Assembly: GCA_019843655.1 (NCBI GenBank)
Contig: JACDQD010000005.1
Coordinates: forward strand, 7,405,575-7,469,574
Direction of reading: 5' to 3'
Length of the DNA stretch: 64,000 bases
Source of the DNA: Lethocerus indicus
Taxonomy: Eukaryota > Arthropoda > Insecta > Hemiptera > Belostomatidae
Shown: one piece after another, positions 27,601 to 39,982 of the stretch
Numbering within the stretch: position 1 is the stretch's first letter
Layout of the letters: each line of letters starts with the position of its first letter
Notes under the pieces: model-generated
Seen by the model: only the letters and a program-made list of their open reading frames with translations
Database searches by the model: none
Told to the model about the DNA's origin: nothing
Made by a program: the position numbers and the translations under genes

Positions 27601-30600
27601 ACAAATTCTCGAGTGAAACCCGGTACAAAAAAGAATAATCTGAAGAGAGCTGGAATTGGGTAGCGAAATATTAGACTTATTAAAATTCCACCGTACAACT
27701 CCGCCCCCGCCACCACTCTCCACTGTCACCGCTAATAAGATGAAGACTGAAATCCCCTCATAGGAAATGAGTAAATTTATAAAATGAATCGAATATGCAC
27801 ATTCCAGAAACACGCCTACCCTAATTTGAACGTAGTCTAAATAATACATATATAACTTAAACTTTGTGTATGCCTGAATATATACGTTAGCACACTGCAA
27901 TATATTACTATATTACTTATTCAAGATGATTTGTTTGTACACTTGCCGAACTTTTAAGATCCTCCACCATTCAAAAATCTATTACATTATTTCGCATGGC
28001 TCATAATAGCACGAGCAGGGGGCAAAGACCAGCGCAGTCAAAAATACCAGACTGAGGATTGACTTATAAAAATACGACTCGCTATAGAGTGTATGTGTGA
28101 CATATGTATAACCAGTTAGCAAGAAATAAAGAGCCATTAAATCGATTGAAGATTCGGGCAAAACTTTACCTGAATTCCAATTTCACGATTGGTAAGACTG
28201 AAAAGGGAGTTCCCCCCTCTCCTCACTGGTCTATTTATGCAATAATCAGTGCCCCTCTTCAATCTCTTATTAATATTCTCCGAGACTCTTCGAGTGGAAT
28301 TTCCGCCCCCGGTTGAGGCGGAACAAAGCGCGTTTTAATTACTCCCCGGAGTAATCTAAAACCTTCAACTATCTTCAAGAGGGATCTTTTTATTATATTT
28401 AGTAAAACTTGGGCGAAGCTCGAAACTGTTTACAACCTCTAATGTGGTACCGCAGTAACGAAAACGTTTCTGCCGTAGCCTACTGGAAATCATCGAACAC
28501 GTGAACCTTCAAAAGATTATTTCTTGGGATAATTTTCATCACGATAAATTTTCAGTTTCCATAAATTAATTACACCGTCTCAACAACAGTCCAGTGTAAA
28601 ATAACCATAATCGTCTATTCGAAGTTATGGCTTTTGAAAATTAGTACCCGCAATGAAAAAAATCAAAGAACAATTACAAATTTGTAGTATCGTGGGATCT
28701 CAAGAATCCCTCGAAAAAGAAGATCATAGGAGAACTCGTTAATCGTGTAGCGCTGTTTAATGTGGCAGTAAACGGCACTATCACCCCTCTGAACTCCTGA
28801 TACCACCGACTCGCTTGATGTCTTGGAACACCACATCAATGGAATAGACTTGGTTGAACGTACGTCAGGAAATACTTGATTAGCACATGCGATTAAATTC
28901 TGAGCCATGTAATAAAACTCTAATTAGGCAAAGAATTTCATGACCCTGTTGAGATAATTACACCAAGTTCCAGTGAATTGAAAATTTTGGAGTCATTTTT
29001 CAGTACATAATTGCTATTACAGAAGAAAAATAGAGCGAAGAAATGTTTCAATATGATACAACCAGTCTGGTTTCTAGTGAAGAAGAACACTATTGGTGGA
29101 GAGTCCTATAATAATTTGTAAAGTCGGTAATACAATTATATAGTGATATTTTAATGTGATTGTCCTAGGACAAACCGCGTTTCGATTACCCAAATGGGCC
29201 CAACAATATCCACAGAAAATGGAAGCGCTTGCGCGGTTGAATTATGTTGTTATCAAGATAATTTATTACAGTGGCCAAAACAAGCCAAGACGTTTACTAA
29301 CAGAAGGATATTCGGTTGGTGGATCAATGTGGTCGCTAACAGTGGCCGACATCTGTCCTCTCCTCTTCCACACTCCCGGAGGTAACGCCGTCGAAATCGA
29401 CCCCAACAGGTATAACGTATCGCCCACCTAAACGTATCATTCCTATCTTGGACAAAGAGGGAATATCGTCAGACAGAAGGGCCATATCGCGAGGCACAAT
29501 GACAAGTACGAATTTACAAGACAGAGGTAAAATGACAAGTAAAACAATAACCAGTACAGTGGAAGATTCGCTATATTAGGAGTGTCTAAGCTGGAAATAT
29601 ATTAAGCCTAGGATTAGATCAACCTTAATTCACATAGTGTACAATACAGTAGCTCATACAACTTTCGTAAATTAGAAAACGTAAAAACAATACGCGGGAA
29701 GACTGAAAACCGAGTACATCAATTTAATGAGCACAACTACCTATGCACTCCATCCGTTTGCTTCTACATACTTTTTTAATATAAGTAATAATATAAGTAT
29801 ATATACTAACGACGGTATAAAATATAAATGTATACAATCAATTAGTAACTATTAACTATAAAATAATCAGTAAGTATAAAATAAGGGAATCGGGTTAATG
29901 GCCTGCCGGATAATCCAGGGATGACTTCCCGGGTGCTTTAGGCAAAGTTTACCTTTCAATAAATAAATGTTCTCGTGAAAGCTTCCGAAGAGAAATATAA
30001 ACTCAAGTTTGAATGTGTTTTAGAGTGTATAAGAGTATACAGGGCGAAGCATGATAGTCAAGACTTTCGATGGCTTCCGAGCATGTCAGAACGGAAACAA
30101 ATTTTACTGGGAAAACCACTCTTCAAAACTTTTCAAGAATCCTTGCGTTCAGAAAAGGAGAAAAATTAGCAAATTTAACATTTTAATTTCATAATCAGAA
30201 CGTAGAAATATCTGAATCCATAAGAAAATTCTTATTTTTTTGTTCTAAATTCCTTTCTAGTCCTTTGAGTAACTAATATGAACCATTATTTTGTTAATAT
30301 TTAAGCCCATATTTATATAAAGTACTTTGCCTTTCCGCAATTTGCGCCTAAAGGGAAGAAACATGATTCACGAAAAACACTCTTTATCTAGTACAAAATG
30401 GACTCAACAATTAGCAGAGGTTCCGCTAAATTTAATTTCACTTTAAGACAGCAATATTACCGTTTTGGCGTCGAGAGAGAAAAATTATACTTTACGGATT
30501 CCAGGCGCATAACATGCATATATACACAAAATAAATGAATGCAATATCAAGGCAAGTATTGTACATGGGGGAGGGGACGGTCAGTGAATCTACCTGTGTC

Positions 30601-33600
30601 ATTCACGCACGGATTCATAGAGAAGTAAATAGGGCGAAAGAAAGGCAAGTGATGCGAAATAAAAAAAGAAATGTAGCGAACACGGGATTAGAGACATAGA
30701 GTTGGGAAGAGATTGGGAGTCAATATAACTGGATCAATGACAAATTGAGAGGCTGTCGGGCGGGATTTAATCAAGCTCTCTCTGGGCGGGACGCACCTAA
30801 ATTAAACTAGCGAGCGAGGAGGGTTTTCCAATAAAGCGTAGGGGGCGGGGGCTGGCAGGAGGGTACGCCCGGCTCCAGGTCTGGCTCCGGTTCCACGCCC
30901 CCGCTGACATAAGCAACGACTAACGAACGAAAACATGCACATGTGCACGACGGACAACGCCAGCCTACAATACCCCGCCGACCCACTCGATTCCGCCGCT
31001 CCACTCTACAACCTCATTGAAGGAGACAAATTTCAATTAGGCATACTCCACCAACCAACCCGGAGGGGAGATTTCCCGTCACTGTCAGTAAAAACAAAAT
31101 CCCCTATAGTGCAGGGGGGACGATCAAGTCTAAACAATATTACACGGGATAAAACTGTAATCGATGAAATTGTAGAGTTTGTTAATAGTCATATCCAATA
31201 ATTCCATTCTCAGTGGTTTCCCATCAATGGGGACTAATCAAAGGGGACTCTCTAACCAATATGAATTCAGATATTTGAAAACTACATCTGCCTCCTTAGT
31301 CGACAACAACAACAACAGAACAAGAACTAGAAATAGAACAAAACATTATACAGGAAGTATATACACCGGTATCTTTATAACAATTTGCATACACAAAACT
31401 TGGAAACTGCAAGTAGGTTGCCTCGGCGTAGTAGTATCTCTTTAATCGACCGTAGACTATACGGGAGAAAAGCTGCAGAAAGTTCGAGCGTCATCTAAAT
31501 GCATATGTGTGCCCAACTCCGAACTAGCGCCTATCTACCCTGTCGGCTTTCCACATCTCGCTTGGTATCTCTCTAGTCGTGTCGAGTCCCTCACCCCCTC
31601 CGTTCAAACTTTTACCGCATCAATCTCTTTCTCTCGACCCGAAAGCTGGCTCCCTCACCCCCTGAATGAATTTCGCGCCTAAATATAGCGTAAACATTTT
31701 ACTGGAATGGACTTTATAAAATTCGGAACAATCCTTTTGGCCCACCCAACTTCATAATTTCAGTTGAACACGCCTCCAACAGTATTAAACATCCATAAGA
31801 ACAACCAAAGGAGTCCACTAAAGCGCGTTGGAAATGAGTGTTTTCTTTTTCATATATTTTTCAAGTGAATCACCTTGAACGCACAATCTACTGAGTGTGT
31901 CCATTAGTGCAAGTAGGTTGCGAAGCTTCCCTACATCAACTCGCTACAAATAATATTACAACTAATAAATTTCAGATTACGTTTTCTTACAGATTAATAT
32001 GCATGAAACAAAAATTAAACAGTTTCCACAAAGGTGTTCTACACTAGTGAGTTTAGTAAGTAGTAGAGTAATCATGTGCAACGAAATAGCAACGGAAGGT
32101 ATTCCGTTATACAGATAATTATGCTATGCGTTATAACCTGGAGCACAAATGTTATAAACGTTGTCTTAATGTTTGTTTTACTAAGTCATTATATACCGTA
32201 TCTAAGTCCGACGGACAATATTAAGTTGAATACATTATTGCACAACCGTGTTTCGTATTCGTGAAGCTTTTAAATATTTTTTTAAACATCAATATTATCT
32301 TATTACGCCAGAATAGCTAATTGTTTTGCTGAGGTAAATGGTTACGCGCAAAGGGTGTCCCCGATTTCTTTTCAAAGGCGTTTCAAAAATACGCCCAGAA
32401 AGCCCTCAGTGAGGGGGGAAAAAGTAGCACGTATTGATTGTGGGGAAACGGTACCCGTCATCGGAAGATTCCGTTGCACGAAACCAGACTTTCCCCCACG
32501 GGGCCCCCCCACCCTATTGTTCATTGCCCGCAGCGCGAAACACACGGATTATCGACAATCGAGTCCATTTCAAGAGCAGTGACGGACATCACGAGTTTCG
32601 GAGAACGTTCCACTTTCACAAGAGAAACACTGAAGCTACAGCAAAACATGCCCGGAGGAGTCGGACAAACAACAAATAATGAAGGCCTCAATAGGATACC
32701 AACAAAAAACGAATAGTGACCAACCTGTATTTTACAATCGTGTGAAAACATTTTCAATTTCAGAATTTTGCACCTAATGGAACGAGGCAAAAGTTTTACA
32801 CTCAGGCCATATAACAGATAAAGTAAAGTTTTGTTTTAGTTTCCCAGAAATAATCGGTTTTTACTTCTGTATGTCAATAAAATACAATTTGACTACAAGA
32901 CTCCAATTTGGGGATCCGCGAGAGTTTCGACAACATAATACATAAAACGGCGCAAACAAAAACTAATTATTCTAGAATTTTATAGACCACAAAGTCAAAG
33001 ATTAAAAAATAGCCAAAATTCCATAACACATTATATATGTTCTAATACTCCTAATACATTATTAGAAACATTTCCATTATGAACCTTCGAATTTTGTTAA
33101 AGAAGGAAAATGATTGGAAAGGTGTTGGGATAAGGGACTGGGAAAAGCTGAGAAATATCTGTTGCTGGAAACCAGGTATATAAGTTGGCGGTTAGCTCTA
33201 TTTCTCGCAAACCTATATATTGGGTGTCATTCTCGATCGCAATTAACTGGGCTTGGCCCTACCCCCTTTACACGTAACCCGTCTTATAGTTGGTTTCCTA
33301 CCCCAGTTTCATTTTCCATCGCTGTCCCATGCAATGCCGTATAAGTTAATTTGAAACATTTGGCAGCAAATTGGTTCCGACCGTCACAGAAGAAAAACGT
33401 GCCGCGAAGTTGAAGAAAGTAAAAATTGGCGTAGTCATGGGAGTAATCATCCTAATATAATAAGCATTAAAATGAAATATTACAATTAATATTTAACAAT
33501 TCGATTCAAAATAGTCGACTAATACACATTTTTCATTTTAAAAACAAGTTTAAGGTTATATTATAAGAATAAATGGGTAGTTTTTTAGATTCATTGAATC

Positions 33601-33784
33601 TTATAAGATAGAAATAACATAAGAATGTCGGTCTCGATAGAAAAGATATGAAGCGAACATATGGAATCCTCACAGGCTTATCCCCGCATTTCTAAGCCCG
33701 GATTCCCAGTAGTTGGTCAGTCCAAATTCTGTAGGGATGAGGGGTAATTGAATGGAAATTCTGAAGTCGCTGGCGATGGAGTCC
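18692..33784. other. Non-coding desert segment
   Basis: Fifteen kilobases with no exon, RNA gene or transposon domain that I can support. The longest frames (135 codons at 27309-27716 minus, 112 codons at 27562-27900 minus) show no motif and are low in coding character. Small features are a perfect 11-bp hairpin at 22672-22699, a 7-bp hairpin at 23849-23867, and CAA-type repeats near 31304-31318. CpG is frequent throughout. Confidence 0.6.
22672..22699. other. Perfect 11-bp hairpin
   Basis: cccacggggaa (22672-22682) and ttccccgtggg (22689-22699) around a six-base loop. A B-box-like ggttcgaatct follows at 22711, but no A-box or cloverleaf is present. Role unknown. Confidence 0.7.
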
Positions 33785-33852
33785 GGACATAGCTTCAGCG
33801 ATTAGTGCGATGTAGCGTAAATGCATTGCAGGTTCGATTATCCGTAGGCGGA
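33785..33852 (+). mobile_element. tRNA-like relic (SINE head or pseudo-tRNA)
   Basis: A-box-like tagcttcagcgattagtgcg from 33790 and B-box ggttcgattatcc from 33831 lie 41 bp apart, close to tRNA spacing. Between them atgta/tgcat (33810-33814, 33822-33826) forms a five-pair stem with one G-U around a seven-base loop, like an anticodon arm. Position 33 of that loop is C, not the invariant U, and the acceptor ends do not pair, so it is not a working tRNA gene. Confidence 0.45.
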
Positions 33853-34977
33853 CCGAATAGGGCATTTCAGCTGATTAAAAGTGCTCATTCCTGTGTAATC
33901 GTTGGATTTCAAGAACATTCCAGGTTTCGATTATTCAGTCCGCCTCACAGTGCACAATAAATGTACAAAATACAAATGGGGTTTATGACACTGTACAGTA
34001 AAAAAAAGTATTATATAATGTCGGGCGAGAAATAGTGTCCGGAAATAAGATGGCATCAACCGACTGAAGACATGCAATCTAATTGGATCCACCTCTCGAT
34101 TAGAGCTGGCACCGTTCGCGTCTTACGACCCAGTTCGGGTTGTTACACACATCTGTCGTGCTAACAGTAAACGTTAGACAGAATGGGCGGATCGTTTCGA
34201 ACCCCACAATCGGATATCTGTTAACTTCAGAACAGAGCGATTAACCTAACCTGTCTCTTAGATGCCGTTGACATTTTGTCCAATTGCAGGGGTATTAATT
34301 AATCACCTTTAAGCGATAACAGACAGGATGACCCACCAACATGCTCAGGACCAGTCTATAGCCATAACAAATCAGCGAATGGACCCAAATGAATTATGGT
34401 ATTCCTTTCCCTCTCGTACCGGATTCAGCTTGTGGCAAAAAGTCGTGCCCTGATTGGGTTCAGGAATAGAGACGGTGGTTTGAATACCTAGGGGCGTAAA
34501 TAACCTGTCACGGGCAACACTATTAATATCGGGAAATCTTAATAATGCTTCCTTTCTTCTCTATGTTACCCTCAAGAAATATTAATCAAAAACAGTTTTT
34601 AATAAGAAATAAAACCTGGAAAAACGTTGAAACAAGCCCCGCAATTTGTACTATATATAAATTGTTAATAGTCTGATATAATACGCAAGAATAATGACTA
34701 AATACTTGCACCTATAAACATTTTTAGCCATCACTGTGAATACTGGATGGAGAACAATGAATCGCCTATTAGTGGCTGTAAGCAGCTGCGCGGCTAATAC
34801 GGTCGAGGGGGGGATCCGTTGCGCCTGTTATCTGTTGACGTGACCTCCCGGCTTAGCCGTAGCCTGTTCAGGCAGTAAATTTTATGAAAGCGTCTTACAT
34901 TAAGTTTAAGGCCCCCCGGACCCGACCGCATTATTCTCCGGCAACACTGCACGGTACACGAAGTACAAGTACAGACA

Positions 34978-34991
34978 CACGTGCACACGTG
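34978..34991. promoter_or_regulatory. Paired CACGTG E-boxes
   Basis: cacgtg at 34978-34983 and 34986-34991, eight bases apart centre to centre, in a palindromic acgtgcacacgtgc context. CACGTG is the canonical bHLH (Max/Clock type) site. Function is inferred only. Confidence 0.25.
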
Positions 34992-36547
34992 CAGTAACGA
35001 CATAATTCGTCCCGCGGTCGGCAATAATTCTTGTGTTTCTGCCTCCTTTTTTTCCCTTAACAAGACATAACCCGCGCGTCTGATTCAGTCCATCATAAAG
35101 CCATAAAAACACTTTGTGCATATAAAAATGTGCACATTGCTTGTTTTTCACAAATCGAATAAATAAAGAAATAACCTGAATTGTCACTAGTATCAGTGGC
35201 TGGCTTCCGGTGAGATCGCGTCTCGATACGGGAAAAATATCGGTTAGCCGTGATCGACCCCCCGCTGTTCCGGGGTTTTTCCAGCTTTGAAAACCAACCG
35301 AGTGAGTCTCATTCAATGGGGCCCTCCATTGCCCATGTCGGTCGTCTAATTTGCAGTGGGACTACTACTTATTTAGGTAAATTTAATATCAGTATTAAAT
35401 TGTAATAATAAATTTGCTAACTTTTGCGGTTCCTACTGCTGACCGTACCTATTCAGGTATCTATTGATTGGCAAAAAAAATTATTGGCAAACTGACGCCA
35501 CAATAGAAGTTGGAGAAAATGATAGAGCGGCGTCTGTCCTACTAGACGACAGGAATGACAACCGTCGTCAAAGTTTATCTTATTAGCCAGCGTTTGGAGG
35601 TCGTTTAAAGCTCATTACTAGGGTGGCGGTGTTCGCACCTTAGACTTCTGATAAGCGGGGCCCGGCTCTGTCAGTTAATGGAGCACACACGGAACAGTCC
35701 TCATAGGGAGCTACTAGGTACATTTCAACTCCAGGTGCCTTATCTCGGGGCTTTTTATTGTGTGTCACCCACTTCAAACCCTAATGGGCCCGTCTCCGCT
35801 CCCCCCCCCTAACCGCGCTACGCCGTTTGTTTCTTTTTGTTCACTCCAATCTGTTCCACCTCCCCCATACACATTACATTAGCAGGCTCTGAACGGTTGC
35901 ACCGATTTGTAGAAACACAAAGAATATCGTAGTAACACTGTTATTCGTGTCCCAAGAAGGAAATCTGATATCTTGCACAGAAGTAAACGCTTTGTTTAAA
36001 CTGACACCAGAGAATATCCTTCACATTTAATATATGTAATCATCTCCCGCGGTTACGTTAATTACTTAACGACTAGTAGGTACAAACTGCTTTAATTACT
36101 AAAATCTATGTTGCCAGCCTATCGTGGTCATTTTATTGTACTACGCTGCACTATTTTAATAAAACTAACGTGAAATTATTTTAGAGGTCTCCAGATATTT
36201 TGGACTTTATTCGTACCATATTAAAATTTCCAAAAACAAAAAAATCGTTATACTGGCGATGATCGAAACCATGACCTTCCCTTAAAGGGACGGTGACAAT
36301 AGACTTTTATGATAAATACTCTACGCAGAAAAATCATTATATTCATTCACACAATTTTGACTTCTTAGATTTCTAAAAAGAGATTTCGTGCAATTGTACA
36401 CTCGGAAAATTGCTAAGGACGAGGCCCATGTCGGGTCAATTGGAAAAATTCTAAATCACAGAGGGGGTTATTTAACTTTCTTTTAGTCGGTAGACACGCG
36501 ATCCCTTATTTTTGGGGGTTAATTAGAGCCGGGATTAAAGGATAAAA

Positions 36548-36690
36548 AGTCAGTAGGGGGCCGTGGCCTAATACACTAGAGTCCCTTCCCCGGGGTGAGT
36601 AATTGCTCCCTTAGGGGCCGGTATTAAAGATAACAAATCTCGATATCCCGAGCCTCGCTTCAGTTCGAACCTCGAACAGAGTTAATGGTC
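36548..36690 (+). other. Possible decayed SINE
   Basis: ggccgtggcctaatacacta resembles the D-arm region of tRNA-derived arthropod SINEs and agttcgaacctcg further on resembles a B-box, but they are about 100 bp apart instead of about 44, so an insertion or chance must be assumed. Confidence 0.15.
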
Positions 36691-38040
36691 CCCGCACCGC
36701 GAGGCTAACACCACGTCTGGAACTTATCTAAGAAATTATTCAAAAGTTCTCAAAAGAGTTCGGTTAAAACTGTAGCACTGTATTCTCTGGCTGTACTAGG
36801 CTTTTTGTTTAAAATAGAACCTCCGTTTCGTTTATACAGAAGGGTAAATTTATGGCAAAAAAGAGCAAGTAAGGTTGAATATTTATCATTTTTTTCGGGG
36901 AATAACGCCGACAAGGAATATATCACGCCATGTTCAATGATAACGTCCTCCTCAAAGGACTCGGTATAAAATATTATAAAAATTTCTGTTGAAAAATATT
37001 CACAAAATTTACAGTCGCAATTATATGTGACTTGGTTTGGCTCTTGTTTAAATTTTATTTTCTCTGAACTGTTCTGTACTGTACAACCATGTTAATTAGG
37101 ACTAACTGCTAGATTTATAGAAATATGGTTATAAATAATTTTCTCGAGGCAGATTTCGGAACTGAAGACAAATTTTGGCGTCACTACGAAATATTATTCC
37201 GCTTATAGATTGATTAAGTGGACTGGACGGGAAGTTTGCATAACATTGAGTGGGCGGAGGAGGGCCGTCTGTCTCGGTTGGCTGTCTCTTGTTTAACACT
37301 GGACGGTTAAACAAGATAATTTCCCATGAGACGTGTTGATTCCCATCGACGTTCGCCCCCTCGACACGCTCTGCCATCAACCCCCCCCACCCCCCCCCAT
37401 CGAGTTAAGGGTTGTCCCACAACAGGATAGAGATGCCGCCAGAAGAGACAATGAGCCTTTCCACCAACAGAGCCCTCTTGAACTACACAAATTACAAAAC
37501 TCAAATGAAATCAGACGGTTTGTTTTTTCCAACCATCCATACAACATTAATTATGTTTAAACTGTACTATCTCCAATTAGTATCCAACAATGAAGAAATA
37601 ATAATGACGATTAACTCTTAAATTTTGATTTTTAAGATCCTTAACATGATACATCGTAAAATTATATAATAATATAACGCACTACCAAAGTACCAGACCA
37701 GGCACGCAACAGATCAAAACAATCAACGCTGCTAGCGATAGCATAACAGTTATAATTAGCAACATATTTTTCATACTTTAAACTTATGTCGTATTCACCT
37801 GCCATCTCATAACGAAGAGAAATAGCTAGATGGTTCACTATTAGCGATCATTTATCAAAGCATTAATATTGTATTAATATATTATACATACGTATATTTC
37901 ACGTGTTACATATATTCAGAGAACTAATATGCCGTTTTTTCTTCTCGTTCGATGCTAGAAAGGTCCAAGGGAATAACTACTTTATAAACATGTAATTATG
38001 CAAATTTATAACGTCGAGCCTAGGCCACACGGCCAATAAA

Positions 38041-38290
38041 TATGTATTATATTCAGGGGCGGAGGGGGGGGGTGACCGCTGGGGCCTCTATACATAATGC
38101 GTCTCCCTCCGCCGCCCCCTCCACTCCGGCACAACCGACACCCCAGGAGAGGCCGAGGGGTGTATATTGAATTAGACGGCGTCGTGTTTATGCAAGACCC
38201 GCAACACGGGGCTGCCCTGCGGTCTCTGTCCCCCCCACGGCCCCGTCCGCCCGGCGCGCTACGGCCGGCCGTCTGCAGAAAATCCTGCAT
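38041..38290. promoter_or_regulatory. GC-rich, CpG-dense pocket
   Basis: About 250 bp dense in CpG and in C or G runs (including nine consecutive G near 38063) flanked by AT-rich DNA. Both strands are open for over 90 codons, but with Pro/Gly/Arg-rich content typical of GC bias. It could be an alternative promoter or regulatory island; no start site can be assigned. Confidence 0.3.
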
Positions 38291-39884
38291 AAAAAAAAAA
38301 AGAAAAACTGCCTTACAAATTGTCGACCTATTTTCAAAACGGAATAACGCATTTCTCCGGTTCTTGGACCCGTAAATTTCACGTGTCTAGGTATTTCCAA
38401 ATATTCAACCCGAGATATTTCAAAATTGTTTCCTCGATTAGAATTACTGTTGAAATCTGAGGATTCAAACGACACAGGCACAGGCCGTTACGGTCCGTAA
38501 CGGGTGAGGAGGACAATTTCAACGAAAAGATATAATTTTAATCTTTTTATATATTATACAACGAAAGAATAGTTTAACTAGTTGATACCAAGTGACGTCT
38601 AATAAATGTTACCATTTCTTTAGTATTAGTCTACCGGGTGTACTGATACTGTATCAGGCCATAATTGGTGTTCTCCGCTAGACAATTCAGTGCTCTATCC
38701 CAGTTTGAAAGCTCGCGCGAAGTGAACGGAGCACGAACTCGTTCTCTAATCGGGAGTAGCGGAAAGAACGTGTCGCCTCCGGGTCAGCAGAAAATCCTAG
38801 ATATCGGAGAAAATTCCTCGGATTATAAGTTTTCCATTTTGCCAAGAAGGTTAAGAAGGAGCCCAGTCGGATTTCCGTGCTAACCGCCATTAAGGAAAAC
38901 CTAGACCTCAGTTCGCTCTCTATCCCGCCTTTCTTAGAAGCCCCAACTGCATGAATATTAAATTGACGCCGGCCAATTAACTTTTAATAAACGATGACGA
39001 TTCCACCTTACTTCGTATACGTCCATCTAGGCGATTCGTTAACAACGTTTTCCCTAGATATTTCAATAGTTGTTTCATAGATCAATTGAAATTTTGACAT
39101 AAATCACGGGAATCTTTAATAGTTTTCTGAAACATACGATAAAAATTAGCGGAATGAGGCCCACTCTTACTAAATTACTGATATTAGTCAGTTCCCCTGG
39201 CAGAGAGATCCACCCTCAGCCACACTGAGTTAGAGAAACAAAACATCGCGCTCTAGACACAAGGTGCTCGAGAATAAGGCATTAGAGGTGAAGCACGTGT
39301 TATGAGGGGGAGGCTAATGACAATCTATTAGAGGGCGGCACGTGTATTAACTGCGAACTGGTGGGCCAAAGTCAAGCTTGAGAAGGGCCGCCCACCCGAG
39401 CCCTTCTACGGCCCTTTAACGACCCGGCCCGGCTTTTTCACCGGGCTCATTGCAGGCACCAGACTGTCCCTTCAAACTCCCTTTTCCTCCCACCCTTATC
39501 CGTTTTAACTGTACGACCGACGACCCCCAATTGAGCCTTCTGCTTCCATAAATTTAGATTCTCCTAAATTGGATGAATTGTAACTCCACGATCGAGTTCG
39601 TTTACCCAATTCGTGCCAAATATCTTTTAGGTGTTAAATAGGGGAAGGGGTGATTCGTCCATACATCTCGTGAAAAAAAATTACGTCATTAGCAGATAAT
39701 TATTAAAAAATCAGTACACTACGCTACTAGCTTGTTTTATAACAAATCGAATATTATCGAGAATATGTGATATGATAATAATATTAGAACATAGCATTAA
39801 AAATGAATTACTAAGATGGATTTATGATTATATTAACTAGTTTAATATGCCTGTTTTGTGGTCTGCGAGGGGTTGGAATACCGA

Positions 39885-39982
39885 AGGTTCGTGGTGTTTC
39901 TATCTCCTCTCCTGGTTTGGTCTTTTAAACCGGTCTAGCAAAAGACCAAACCAGCGAGAGGAGACAGAAACACCACGAACCT
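39885..39982. ncRNA. Long near-perfect hairpin, candidate small-RNA precursor
   Basis: Arms 39885-39926 and 39940-39982 (aggttcgtggtgtttct and its complement at the ends) pair over about 42 bp with one mismatch and one single-base bulge, closed by a 13-base loop containing the palindrome accggt. Such a stem is longer and more perfect than most animal pre-miRNAs and suits a hairpin-siRNA precursor, a very young miRNA or a small foldback transposon. Either strand could be transcribed. No known miRNA is recognised in the arms. Confidence 0.5.

Larger units (their letters stand above)
33853..39884. other. Non-coding desert segment
   Basis: No exon supported. A 136-codon frame at 34906-35316 minus has no recognisable motif. 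It includes a second B-box-like gtttcgaacccc near 34195, paired E-boxes at 34978-34991, poly-C runs near 35806 and 37381-37399, and the GC-rich pocket at 38041-38290. Confidence 0.6.

Noticed and set aside
34906..35316. 136-codon minus-strand frame
   Set aside because: No recognisable domain, no neighbouring exons, and many rare-looking residue runs; this length is expected by chance in a 64-kb window.
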